DNA of 64,000 bases, from the NCBI RefSeq assembly GCF_905404315.1, contig NC_066272.1, positions 930,001 through 994,000 on the forward strand, given 5' to 3'. Positions within the stretch are counted from its first letter, which is position 1. Each line of letters starts with the position of its first letter. Shown here in pieces: positions 12,801 through 22,672 of this stretch. Origin of the DNA: Leptidea sinapis (lineage: Eukaryota > Arthropoda > Insecta > Lepidoptera > Pieridae). Below the pieces are notes generated by a model. It had not been told where the DNA came from, ran no database searches, and worked only from the letters and a program-made list of their open reading frames with translations. Position numbers and translations under genes: made by a program.

Positions 12801-13389
12801 TATAGATATGACCCGTCTTTACATAAAACAACCGCTTTTATAGCTTCCATACAATAGACGAAACAGAGTAGATACAACTTCTCTTAAAACACAAATAAAA
12901 TTAGGTATTGTAAAATAATTCCTAAATACAGCTCAATAAATGTTTTAGTGAATTTATATAACTTCAAATGATTTATATTATAGTTTATTCATTTAATCTG
13001 AACAAACATTACGAAGTAAGAACATGGCGCTGCAAGCAAAATTCGAAATACAATTAAGAAAGACTTATTGCATAAAATAATAAAGTTTGATACAGAATAA
13101 CGATATTAATTCTAATACAAATTAATTTGAACATTTACACATTCAATTAAGTATTTTAACAATTAATGAAACATCAAACATCTTCAAACAATTCAAACAG
13201 TCAAAAGTGTCTATTAAATTAGTTAGACCTTAATAAATAACAGTTTTATATTTACAAATAGCTATTTTTATTTAAATGTTATATATTTCAGATATATCTT
13301 TAATAATAAATTCATTTTAACAATAAACTAAAACATAAATATCAATAGTTGCAAACAATTGACGGTAGGTGGCGATTTGCGCCCATATA
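9896..13389. other. No gene recognised
   Basis: AT-rich intergenic DNA. The longest open frame is 10454..10879 on the minus strand (141 codons). It has no motif I recognise and a Phe/Ile/Ser-rich, non-protein-like composition, so I do not call it a gene. A GC-richer patch lies near 12415..12465 with CCGGCCGCTGCCGCGGCATG. No element ends were detected. Confidence 0.4.
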
Positions 13390-14196
13390 CAGGCTGTCCC
13401 AAAGTTATGGGACATGAAGGGAAAGTACCTTAAATATCGAAGATAGGCTATTTTATTGAAAGAAGACTTTCTGTTATTTTTAAAAGTTAGAAATTCTGCA
13501 TTCATAGATTTTCTACAAATTACTTGCCTCGTCTGGGAATCGAACCGACTTAAATGTAAAAAAAAACACCCCTACTTTTATGATGCCAATCGAAAGAATG
13601 GCCAATTACTAATAACTCTTCTTAAGTAACATAGTATTTAAAAAAAAAGGAACAACGTAAAATGAATGTTTTCCTCCTTGGTACGAATGGACCGATTAGA
13701 TGGCCGGCCAGATCACCGGACCTTACACCATTACAGTTCGTCTTTTGGGGATATTGGAAAGAAATGCTATACAAAAAGCGATACGTGGACATGGGCGAGT
13801 TTCAAACATAATTGTGCCATATCATATCGAGTATTTACCATAAAATGATAATAAAATCAACAGGCAGAGGACTCATTAAAAGAGATCACATTTTGAGCAT
13901 TTAATTAATTAATTTACAAAAAAATACCCACTTAATTGACTACTTTCTTTTAAAATACTATTTTACTCAAGAAGAGTTATTAGTTTTTGGCTATTCTTTC
14001 GATTGGCATCATAAAACTAGGGGTGTTTTTTTTACATTTAAGGTCGGTTCGATTCCCAGAAGAGACAAGTAATTTTTAGAAAATCTGTGAATGCAGAATT
14101 ACTAACTTTTAAAAATAACGTAAAGTCTTCTTTCAGTAAAATAGCCTATCTTCGATATTTAAGGTACTTTCCCTTCATGTCCCATAACTTTGGGAC
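13390..14196. mobile_element. Mariner-derived element with about 240-bp inverted ends
   Basis: The left arm (about 13397..13636) is the reverse complement, with few mismatches, of the right arm (about 13940..14195). The outer ends read TCCCAAAGTTATGGGACATG and its complement. Both arms carry the internal words GAAAGTACCTTAAATATCGA and GATGCCAATCGAAAGAAT. The left end is preceded by TA and CAGGCTG, as in mariner ends; the right end seems a few bases short. The 300-bp centre holds a scrap of transposase, so this is a non-autonomous or fold-back mariner derivative. Confidence 0.88.
13697..13811 (+). pseudogene. Mariner transposase C-terminal fragment
   Basis: One frame starting near 13697 reads RWPARSPDLTPLQFVFWGYW and continues for about 20 more codons before TAA. 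It matches the conserved end of mariner/Tc1 catalytic domains (PxRSPDLxPxDxFLWGxxK). At the third catalytic position there is Gln instead of Asp, so the fragment is inactive. It sits between the two long inverted arms of the host element. Confidence 0.82.
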
Positions 14197-14500
14197 TTAT
14201 TTTTATGTGAATTCGCATTGATTTTATTTAACTATAATAATTGATAATAATAATAAATAATAAATATAATAACTATAATAACTAGATATAATGCAAATAA
14301 TATTATATACATGAATAGAAGTACATATATGGTTTTTAAAACTTACTCCTAACATATAGTCAACCTTAATTTGTATAAAGTAATTAATATGGCTTCCAAT
14401 AAAAAGAGTTCAAATGAATTTGAAGAGGGAAATGAATTAATACAATAAGTTAAAATTTATAAAACAAACAAGAAAACTCATTCAAATCCATTCAAAATGA
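14197..14500. other. No gene; simple TAA-type low-complexity DNA
   Basis: Contains an imperfect (ATA/ATAATA)n stretch at about 14230..14290 directly after the long-TIR element. No coding signal. Confidence 0.5.
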
Positions 14501-14503
14501 CTT

Positions 14504-15045
14504 CCGTAGCCAAATGGCAAAAAACGGAACCCTTATAGATTCGTCTTGTCTGTCTGTCTGTCCGTCCGTATGCTACAGACACTTTTTTCCGAAACTATAA
14601 GAACTATACTGCTGAAACTTGGTAAGTATTCTGTGAACCTCATAAAGATTTTCACACAAAAATAGAAAAAAACAACAATTAATTTTGGGGGTTCCCCATA
14701 CTGAAACTGAAACTCAAAAATTTTTTTTCAACACATCCATACGTATGGGGTGTGGTATCTATGGATAGGGATAAGTCTTAAAAAATTATATTGATGTTTT
14801 TCATATTATTTTTGCTAAACCGAATAGTTTGCGCGAAAGACACTTCCAAAGTGGTAAAATGTTCCACCGAATTGGTTTGAACGAGATCTAGTAAGTAGTT
14901 TTTTTTAATACGTCATAAATCGTTACAAGGAACTACAAGACTTTTATACCATAGTATAAAAGTCTTACTTATTGCTTATAAATTATTACTTACTGCTGTG
15001 GAACCCTTTCATGGGTGAGTCTGACTCACACTTGGCTACTTTTTA
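14504..15045. repeat. Dispersed lepidopteran repeat with short inverted ends
   Basis: It starts with CGTAGCCAAATGG and ends with the near complement CACACTTGGCTAC, and includes a TCTGTCTGTCTGTCCGTCCG stretch and GGGGGTTCCCCATACTGAAA. A head piece of what appears to be the same family lies at about 15345..15405 (CACCGGCCAAGTGCGAGCTT, with GACTCACGCAC and TTCCGTAC). I know these words as a very common unclassified lepidopteran repeat. No ORF. Confidence 0.6.
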
Positions 15046-15539
15046 ATCTTAAAATAAAAAGTTTCAGTAAAATATAAAGCTTTCCAAAAACATGGAAAAA
15101 CGGTGTTTACTTAGACAGAAGTAATATTAAACTTCTTCAGTTTAATATTACAAAATACAATATTTTTATATTCTATATTCATAAAAGTCATCAATAACAT
15201 TATCATCATTATTATGAGCTGTCTTTATAAAAACGAGCGTTACATGACCGTGCGCGACAGGTCAGTCTTATTTAGTACCCACAAAATATAGTGATCAGCG
15301 CACCTAAAAATGGTTTTACTTGGAAAACTTTAATAAAATTCAAAACTCACCGGCCAAGTGCGAGCTTGACTCACGCACAAAGTATTCCGTACTATCTATA
15401 AAAACGTCCTCTACCAAGTCCAGCCATAAGTTCTGTTACAAATGAAAATGCATTCTTTTTTAAATGAAGTAATATAATATTATGAAAATTTATATCTACA
15501 TATTTATTAACGTCTCAGCAATAAAATAAAAAATATTCT

Positions 15540-16085
15540 CTTCGAAATGGCCACCATTAGCTTTTATACAGGCCTTTAATCTGTTTGGCCACGAATCTGG
15601 ATTCACGCACTGTTTCCAAGGGAAATTTCGCTACTGTGTCACTGTGTCGTTTTGGAGCTGGCCATGTTCTCTAAAACTGACCATAATTTGAAGTCTAAAG
15701 GGTTGAGGTCTGGGCTAAATGAGGGCCAGTCTGCAACTCTTATAAAGTCCGGAACGTTGGTTTCAAGCCAGGCTTGGATAGTTCGTGCCTTGTGACCGTG
15801 TGAGCTGCAGAGTCCTGCTAGAAACTCCACGGTATATTTTTAAAAAGTGTATTTCTGAGAAGTTTCACAACATGATCCAAGACTGTATCTTGATCCACTT
15901 TGGCTGAAATTTTCACTCCTTTTTCACAAAAATGTAGTTTTGTGACTTCTTGATAAGACACGCCCCACCAAACCATCACTGACGCAGGATGATAACCACG
16001 TTGTGTCTTTCATCTGCGTATCGTGACAGAAGTCGTTTTGATCGATCCACTCTCCATAGTTGTAAAGATTGACTCAGGGCATGTC
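15540..16085 (-). pseudogene. Tc1/mariner transposase remnant
   Basis: Read on the minus strand from about 16085 to 15540 in shifting frames, it resembles a transposase: text like VMVWWGVSYQEVTKLHF, then KARTIQAWLETNVPDFI, then the catalytic end SPDLNPLDFKLWSVLENMA, and a C-terminus that reads WP.RLKACIKANGGHFE. The region of the second catalytic Asp is corrupted (AGLCSSHGHKA where a QQDxAPAH-like motif is expected). Only 15639..15830 is continuously open. No inverted ends were identified. Confidence 0.82.
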
Positions 16086-16944
16086 CTGTATATCAGACAG
16101 CGGACTCTTCGTAATAGGGTCCGGTTTTACTATTATTAATTACAATTAGTAACTTCTGTAAAGTTCAATAAAAATATAAAATATAGATATTTTTAGTCAG
16201 ATTCTGATTTTAGTCAGTCCTTCTAGCATATTTAATCAATTTTCTGGTCACATATGATTAAAGAACGGTTTTCAGAACTAGAGGAATAATCTTTTTGAAT
16301 GCTATTATTGTCATACGATAACTCCTTAAGATAAATGTATTTAAATGCTAATGGGAAAACGCGATGTAAATGGATTCACAACACAAGATAACATCGAAAG
16401 CAATTTGTCAACATTTCAATTTATTTTTAATAATGGAGTCTTGGCTGCATTATTTTGATACAGCCACTGAACAGACTTATTACCGAGCTTGTCCAGATAT
16501 AGTTAGCTCTTGATATATAATAGAAAATGAAATGAAATAAGAAATTGTTTATTATAATATGATTCACAAAAATCAGCAAGAGAACCATGAACATAAGTTA
16601 TTAAAAACAACATTTAGTTTTGTAGATAAGGCGTAAGAGTAAGTAAACAAATATAAGTACCTATAATATAATAATAATACAGACAGCTGTGAAAACGTCG
16701 AAAAAATGCAGGTTGACAGATAACGTATATTTTGAGCACTGACACAAAGACTGAGTGACATATAAATTACGAGAGGTATGTACCTCTCGTCACGCACCTA
16801 AGCTCAAAAAAGGCTGTACCAGTTACTTATAATAATCATACGGTAATCTTATGGTATCTACTAATGGAAATAAATTCCTAATATTAGAAAAAAAATAAAG
16901 TACATATTTTATATTCAGCCTATAGCTTTTATAGTAATCTAAGT
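16086..16944. other. No gene seen
   Basis: AT-rich spacer. A 74-codon minus-strand ORF (16573..16797) starts with a hydrophobic stretch, but its composition is that of random AT-rich sequence and no downstream exon was found. A short palindrome, GAGAGGTATGTACCTCTC, lies at 16770..16787. Confidence 0.4.
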
Positions 16945-17290
16945 AAACTAGCTGACCCAGCAAATGTTGTAATGCCGATATTGAAATCGCCATACAAAAG
17001 TAACTGTTGATCGTAGATGGGTGAAAATTTGAAGTGAAGATTTTAAAGCTGACTCATAATGAAATTTAAAAAAAAATGTCAAAAAATTTAAATAAAAAAT
17101 TCTTGTGGACCACCTTAACATTTAGGGGGATGAAAAATAGATGTTGTCCGATTCTCAGACCTACCCAATATGCACCCAAAATTTCATGAGAATCGGCATG
17201 AGTATCATTGCAGTAAGATTTATTGTACGTCTTATGTTTATTATCACAACTCAAAAACTATTGCATTGATTTTAAATTTTTTTCACCAAT
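16945..17290 (+). repeat. Dispersed lepidopteran repeat ('AGCTGACCCAGCAAA' family)
   Basis: The segment starts ACTAGCTGACCCAGCAAATG and includes CCCAAAATTTCATGAGAATC. The opening word also appears, reversed, at about 44008..44024. I recognise it as a widespread lepidopteran repeat whose class I cannot state. No ORF of note. Confidence 0.55.
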
Positions 17291-18247
17291 AGATAGTGTG
17301 ATTCTGGAGGATATACTTCCTGTATATAATTTCCGTAAAATAGAAAAGTGCGCGCTGGCATCTCTCTTATTAACATACTATATACATTTTTAATACTTTA
17401 AAAAATTCTCAAATATAAAGCGGTAATGTAAATGCTTACACAAATACGATAGTAATTTTAATTAAATTAAGTAATTTTTCAATAACTTTGATTGCACATG
17501 GCTTTACTCTCCGAATTCTTACATATTTTTTTTTCTATTGACAGAGCAGCGTCAGGTCAGCTGCTAAGCGTTGCGTTGGTGTGTGTGTTCCACTGTAGTT
17601 GTGGTTTTCCGTAATTCTATGTTTCTGTAATTCTGTCATTTAATCTTGCATTTAAATATTACAAAAGTATTAATTGTAGCAATAATACGTCTCTATCAAC
17701 TAATCGAAATCTTGCTTTCGGGCGTTTTCGAAAAATTCAAAATATTATTTATCAAGTTTGAAATATTGTTTCAAAGTAGAATTAGCCTAAAAGATAAAAA
17801 TATCAAAATTTCATGGACTTAGAGCTAGTCTATATATCAAACTTCAGTTCAGAAATTAATCCACCGACAGAAAGCGTGTAAGGCTGTTATATCTATTATT
17901 TTGAAAAATTTGTTTAAGCTAAGGCTTTAAAACATTAAAACATGAAGAATTATTGAAGTTGTGATATTCATACAAAAACAAAAATAATCTATAGAGATCA
18001 CTAACATACCAATAATTTATCCAAGTGATTTGGGTCTCACACAAAAAGTCCTAAAATCTTTCTTATCAATAGTCTCAACAAAGTTTACCTCATTATCGTA
18101 TATAATAAGAGTCGTGAAACAAAAGAAGCTGGCATTGTTTGTTGAAGCTAATGACGATTAACAACATAATTCTATCGGTGACAAGTAACATCCGGTCTCA
18201 TAATTAGCTTCTAATATGACCTTTGGCCATTGATAAGTTCCATACGA
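17291..18247. other. Upstream region of gene B; no gene seen
   Basis: AT-rich DNA without recognised repeats or exons, leading to the promoter of the gene at 18330. Confidence 0.4.
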
Positions 18248-18276
18248 TATAATAAAAGTGACCTGAACAGTTCAGA
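18248..18276 (+). promoter_or_regulatory. TATA box and initiator of gene B
   Basis: TATAATAAAAG at 18248..18258 is followed by TTCAGA at 18271..18276, a reasonable arthropod initiator with the start A near 18274, about 26 bp from the TATA box. This predicts a 5' UTR of about 56 nt before the ATG at 18330. The spacing fits a TATA-driven insect promoter, as is usual for abundant secreted proteins. Confidence 0.6.
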
Positions 18277-18329
18277 AAGACAGTTTGTTAGTGTGTGGTT
18301 TGCTGTTGTGAAGTCCAGTCGTCATTAAA

Positions 18330-20636
18330 ATGAATAAATTACTTATCATTACTTTGGCGATATGCCTAGTCAGTGTAAGTTATAATTGTTATTCTACTAA
18401 TCTTTAATAATATGTTACTTATACATCAATATTCGTATCGGAGATATTTCTGATACACCTAAACCGTTTTGATAATATTGTTTTATATTTAAGGGTTTCC
18501 AGTTTAGATCGTAACAAATAATATCTATATAAAATCTGCTTAGATTTCAGATTTTATGCATAAAAACAGTGTGTGAAATAGAAGTTATTTTGAATAATGT
18601 AAAAGTAAAAACCAACATGCTATATCGTGTTTCAAAATTTCAAAAATAATGACAAATTCCCTGACTAACATAGTAGAGAGGCTTATAATATTCTAGTAAC
18701 AGACAAAAACCATAGGATATATGTTAAATATATATATATGGACATAAATTAATAATTGAACATAAATTAAAAATAAAAACAAACGCACATGTTGTCTAAG
18801 CGATTACAAGTATTAAGTAAAGGGACCAACATAATGTCTTATTTTCTTTTATTTACTAAAACAATACTTATACTTATTCACTATACTTATATGTGTTTAC
18901 TTAAACTTCTTTAATATAATAATTAAGTTATTCAAGCAATTTTTAAAAGTTTTTAAAAATTTAATTCTAAAAGTCAATAATGGAGTAAAACAGTATCAGT
19001 TGACGAATTTATTATTTTTTGGGGGTTGTTGCACTTAAATAAACTCGTTTTTTGAAAAACGCACTGTAAACCAATGCCCCACATCGAGATGGATGTGGAA
19101 TTTGGCAGCAGGAATCAGGAAAAATGACTCGTAGGAACACTCTCCGCAGTACAAAATGTAGTTTAATGACGTCTGTACGTAACGAAAGAACTTCATGTTA
19201 TGATTAAGTAATTCTATTGACAGTGCATACTTAAAAGTAGAGTGTACCTCAGAAGTTTATAAAAACATGTCACATTCGATGGGACCGCATATATATATTG
19301 CTATTTATAAACAATATTTTACTCTAGGTTCATGGTTTTGTTAAACGCGACACAGAGAAACCAGCCGAGGATTTCAGGGTGACATTGGAGAAAAGCCTTT
19401 CTGAAATTGGTAAAAAAATCAGTGACACCGTTAATATGGAAAATTTAAAGGAAAATTGGGAAAAAGCGGTCAATAGCATAAATACAATGGTAAGGTTAAA
19501 TTAATAAAAAAATCTGTGTCGAAAAAAATTCGACTTACTAATACACATTACAAGGTTTAGGTTAAACAGTTAGTATTAAAATTAACATAACAATATTAAG
19601 TACAAAATATTAAAAAAAAAATATATATATATATAGGCCAATAGTAATTTTGTGTCTGTAAAAGTCCTTTGAATTTCATAATGTTGTATAATGTTGAATA
19701 TTTACCAAGATATTGAAGTAAATTTTTTCGTTTTTTTTTAAATATAATTTTACTTTTGTAATCTTTTGGTTTTTCAAGAAAACTGAGCGACACTATTTTA
19801 TAATGGACAGTTCACATAATTTTTAGTTATGATTCTGATGACTCAAATAATGCTACTAAGCATCTTCGTTCTGTTTTAGATATTAAATTGAATAAATAAA
19901 TCGTCCATGCTGAGGTCTTTAGATATATATATGTGCGTGTGAATATGCCTGTCTAGATTTTTATTTAATCTTGAAACGCCCATTTGTTTTAATAAAATAA
20001 ATACTATTTTTATGACAATAAGGGACGAGATGAGCACGATGTTTAATTGATGGTAAATGATATGCCCTGCCCCTTACAATGCAGTGCCGTTCAATAGCGC
20101 TCGTCCCCTTGAGACATAAGATGTTAAGTCTCAATTGCCCAGTGATTTCATTAGCTACGGCGCCCTTCAGACCAAAACTCAATATTTAATGCTTAAATTC
20201 AATTTGTAACCAAAATTTATGAACGATGCGGGACTCGAACCCGCTACCTATCGGATTCCGCCCGAGCGCTATTCTAACTGGGCCAGCCGTTCGAGTGACG
20301 CATATTACGTAAATTTTGGTACTTCTTGTGCAACTCACAGGTTGTGGCTTGATCTACAGGATTTACTTTACAGGTGATAACCTGTTTAACCCCAATATTT
20401 GCATATTAGGAAATTGACTCAAGATCGCTCTTTCAAATCTAAGCAATTTCTTATTAAAATAACTTATTAAATAAAATTCAAATAAGAAATTGTAAACATA
20501 TTGTATTAGTAAACATAACATGTTATTTATACATTATAAATAGGCTATTTAATTTTATTAATATGTAATGTCTATTAAGTGTTCATCATTTCAGGTCGGC
20601 GAATTTAAGCTAAAACCTGAGGAAGCAAAACAGTGA
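18330..20636 (+). CDS. Gene B: small secreted helical protein, 3 exons
   Basis: The exons are 18330..18374, 19328..19489 and 20595..20636. Donors are GTAAGT and GTAAGG; acceptors are CTCTAG and TTTCAG. Both introns (953 and 1105 bp) are phase 0, and the joined frame is 82 codons plus TGA. The first 18 residues are a signal peptide (hydrophobic LLIITLAICLVSV). FVKR follows, so a dibasic processing site could release a 60-residue mature chain. That chain is Lys/Glu-rich with heptad-like hydrophobic spacing (VTLEKSLSEIGKKISDTV, WEKAVNSIN), suggesting amphipathic helices, and has no Cys. In size and style it resembles small lepidopteran haemolymph or apolipophorin-like proteins, but I cannot name a family. 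A TATA box and initiator precede it. No exact AATAAA was seen in the first 120 bp after the stop (ACATAAATA near 20717 is closest). Confidence 0.85.
19055..19200 (-). mobile_element. LINE ORF2 fragment in intron 1 of gene B
   Basis: The plus strand (CGCACTGTAA..., ATCGAGATGGATGTGG..., GGCAGCAGGAATCAGG) is a diverged match to 41205..41365, part of the LINE at 40969..41815. It lacks both LINE ends, so it is an internal scrap. Confidence 0.65.
20005..20172 (+). repeat. Dispersed SINE-like repeat, copy 2 (intron 2 of gene B)
   Basis: It starts TATGACAATAAGGGACGAG and includes GCAGTGCCGTTCA, AGATGTTAAGTCTCAATTGC and GGCGCCCTTCAGACC. The middle hairpin segment and the last third of the family are missing. 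It abuts the tRNA-related repeat at 20205. Confidence 0.8.
20205..20455 (-). mobile_element. tRNA-related SINE, copy 1
   Basis: On the minus strand there is an A-box-like TGGCCCAGTTAGAATAGC (20269..20286) and a B box GGGTTCGAGTCCC (20230..20242) with a perfect 5-bp T stem (GCGGG/CCCGC). A short inverted repeat (ACCAAAATTTA / TAAATTTTGGT) surrounds the tRNA-like part. About 150 bp of shared sequence on the high-coordinate side recurs at 27340..27480 and 39000..39150 (CAGGTTGTGG..., GATAACCTG..., CCCCAATATTTGCATATTAGG, CGCTCTTTCAAATCTAA). Confidence 0.75.
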
Positions 20637-21619
20637 TGACCAAAGAATATCATTTTATAATTTGTCGATGTGGTTTGTAATAGCAGACAAGAAATGTATC
20701 ATTAGCAATATGAATACATAAATATATGCAACTTAATTGAAAAATCTTTTATTTTGCATGTTTTGTTTTCTTGTTTTTCGGAAACAGCCAGAAACATCCT
20801 ATCGAAAGTAGTTTGAGTTAATCAGCTGGGGATTTTATAAAACCTTTGAAAATAATGTCAGTGTTTAACCTTTAGATAGGTTTTCAACAGTGCATGATAT
20901 ACAATAAATGTTATCAAACAATGGGTTGCTGCTTTGACCACCATACATAGCAGCTTTGCAATTATTAACATAATAAATGTTACACGACAAACAGTTCCTC
21001 ATATTGACTACTTTACTATGTACGTACATCAAATGAATTTCAATAGGGAATGAACTCTCTATGAACTTGAACTGCCGTCTGTTTCCGTATCATTAATGAC
21101 TGTTCGAATACTTTGAATATTCATTAATGTATATATGAATTTCTTAGTGACCACCATTGTTTCTTATAAACCACAATAGTTAGATAATGAAATGTTCACA
21201 ATTAATTATAAAGTGTCCCTTAGTCAAGCCGACTTTACCTAAACGAGTATTACAAAGCAGAGCTTGATATGAGTCTGGGCTGTCATCACAGTCTAATGCA
21301 ACACCCACTTAATAATCTAGCTGAGGCTGGTAAATCAGCTGTTCCATAAAATAACCCAAAAATTCAGTTATTACTTTTCTGATTGGATGCGCCGCAATTA
21401 CGTATTCTCTCTTCTTGTAATTTTGTTATGGCAAATTATAGTGAAGACGGTTTCCTGTAGAAAGAAAATACATAGATACCCATAGACAACAGATGCATTG
21501 GTATCTGAGAGGCGAATCTAATGACACTCTCTTGCGCCGCTTAGTAACAAAATTATCAGCAACACAGTTCGCTCGCAAATCGCAAAACGCAACGCATAAA
21601 TCCTTTTCCTACACATGCC
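20637..21619. other. No gene seen; 3' flank of gene B
   Basis: AT-rich flank with a short near-palindromic patch at about 21095..21130 (CATTAATGAC, then TCATTAATG). From 21493 a frame is open into the minisatellite, but the lead-in peptide resembles nothing known and has no promoter or splice support. Confidence 0.4.
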
Positions 21620-22672
21620 GAGAGGAAGTAACACGCACCTTAGCACCAGGAGTTCCTAGAGAGGAAGTGACACGCACCTTAGCACCAAGAGTTCCTCGAG
21701 AGGAAGTGACACGCACCTTAGCACCGGGAGTTCCTCGAGAGGAAGTGACACGCACCTTAGCACCAGGAGTTCCTCGAGAGGAAGTGACACGCACCTTAGC
21801 ACCAGGAGTTCCTCGAGAGGAAGTGACACGCACCTTAGCACCAGGAGTTCCTAGAGAGGAAGTGACACGCACCTTAGCACCAGGAGTTCCTCGAGAGGAA
21901 TTGACACGCACCTTAGCACCAGGAGTTCCTAGAGAGGAAGTGACACGCACCTTAGCACCAGGAGTTCCTCGAGAGGAAGTGACACGCACCTTAGCACCAG
22001 GAGTTCCTCGTGAGGAAGTGACACGCACCTTAGCACCAGGAGTTCCTAGAGAGGAAGTAACACGCACCTTAGCACCAGGAGTTCCTAGAGAGGAAGTGAC
22101 ACGCACCTTAGCACCAGGAGTTCCTCGAGAGGAAGTGACACGCACCTTAGCACCAGGAGTTCCTAGAGAGGAAGTGACACGCACCTCAGCACCAGGACTT
22201 CCTAGAGAGGAAGTGACACGCACCTTAGCACCAGGAGTTCCTCGAGAGGAAGTAACACGCACCTTAGCACCAGGAGTTCCTAGAGAGGAAGTGACACGCA
22301 CCTTAGCACCAGGAGTTCCTCGAGAGGAAGTGACACGCACCTTAGCACCAGGAGTTCCTAGAGAGGAAGTGACACGCACCTTAGCACCAGGAGTTCCTCG
22401 AGAGGAAGTGACACGCACCTTAGCACCAGGAGTTCCTAGAGAGTAAGTGACACGCGCCTTAGCACCAGGAGTTCCTCGAGAGGAAGTGACACGCAGCTTA
22501 GCACCAGGAGTTCCTAGAGAGGAAGTGACACGCACCTTAGCACCAGGAGTTCCTAGAGAGGAAGTAACACGCACCTTAGCACCAGTAGTTCCTAGAGAGG
22601 AAGTGACACGCACCTTAGCACCAGGAGTTCCTCGAGAGGAAGTGACACGCACCTTAGCACCAGGAATTCCTA
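21620..22672. repeat. 39-bp minisatellite, 27 units
   Basis: The word GAGAGGA recurs at exactly 39-bp spacing from 21620 to 22634, giving 27 units with no length variation. One strand can be read as a 13-residue repeat REEVTRTLAPGVP; the other strand is open throughout (21609..22727), a consequence of 39 being divisible by 3. The plus frame is interrupted once by TAA at 22444..22446. Units differ mainly at one base (CCTAGAGAGG versus CCTCGAGAGG) and at GTGACAC versus GTAACAC. The unit is far richer in G and C than its flanks. I see no reason to call it a protein gene. Confidence 0.95.

Noticed and set aside
16573..16797. Signal-peptide-like minus-strand ORF
   Set aside because: The hydrophobic start is expected of AT-rich codons (Leu, Phe, Tyr); no second exon or promoter was found.
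20215..20295. Functional tRNA gene on the minus strand
   Set aside because: The D stem is imperfect, the anticodon loop lacks T33, and the sequence is part of a dispersed repeat with other copies in the window.
21620..22672. CRISPR-like array
   Set aside because: Units are contiguous without unique spacers, in an insect genome; it is a minisatellite.
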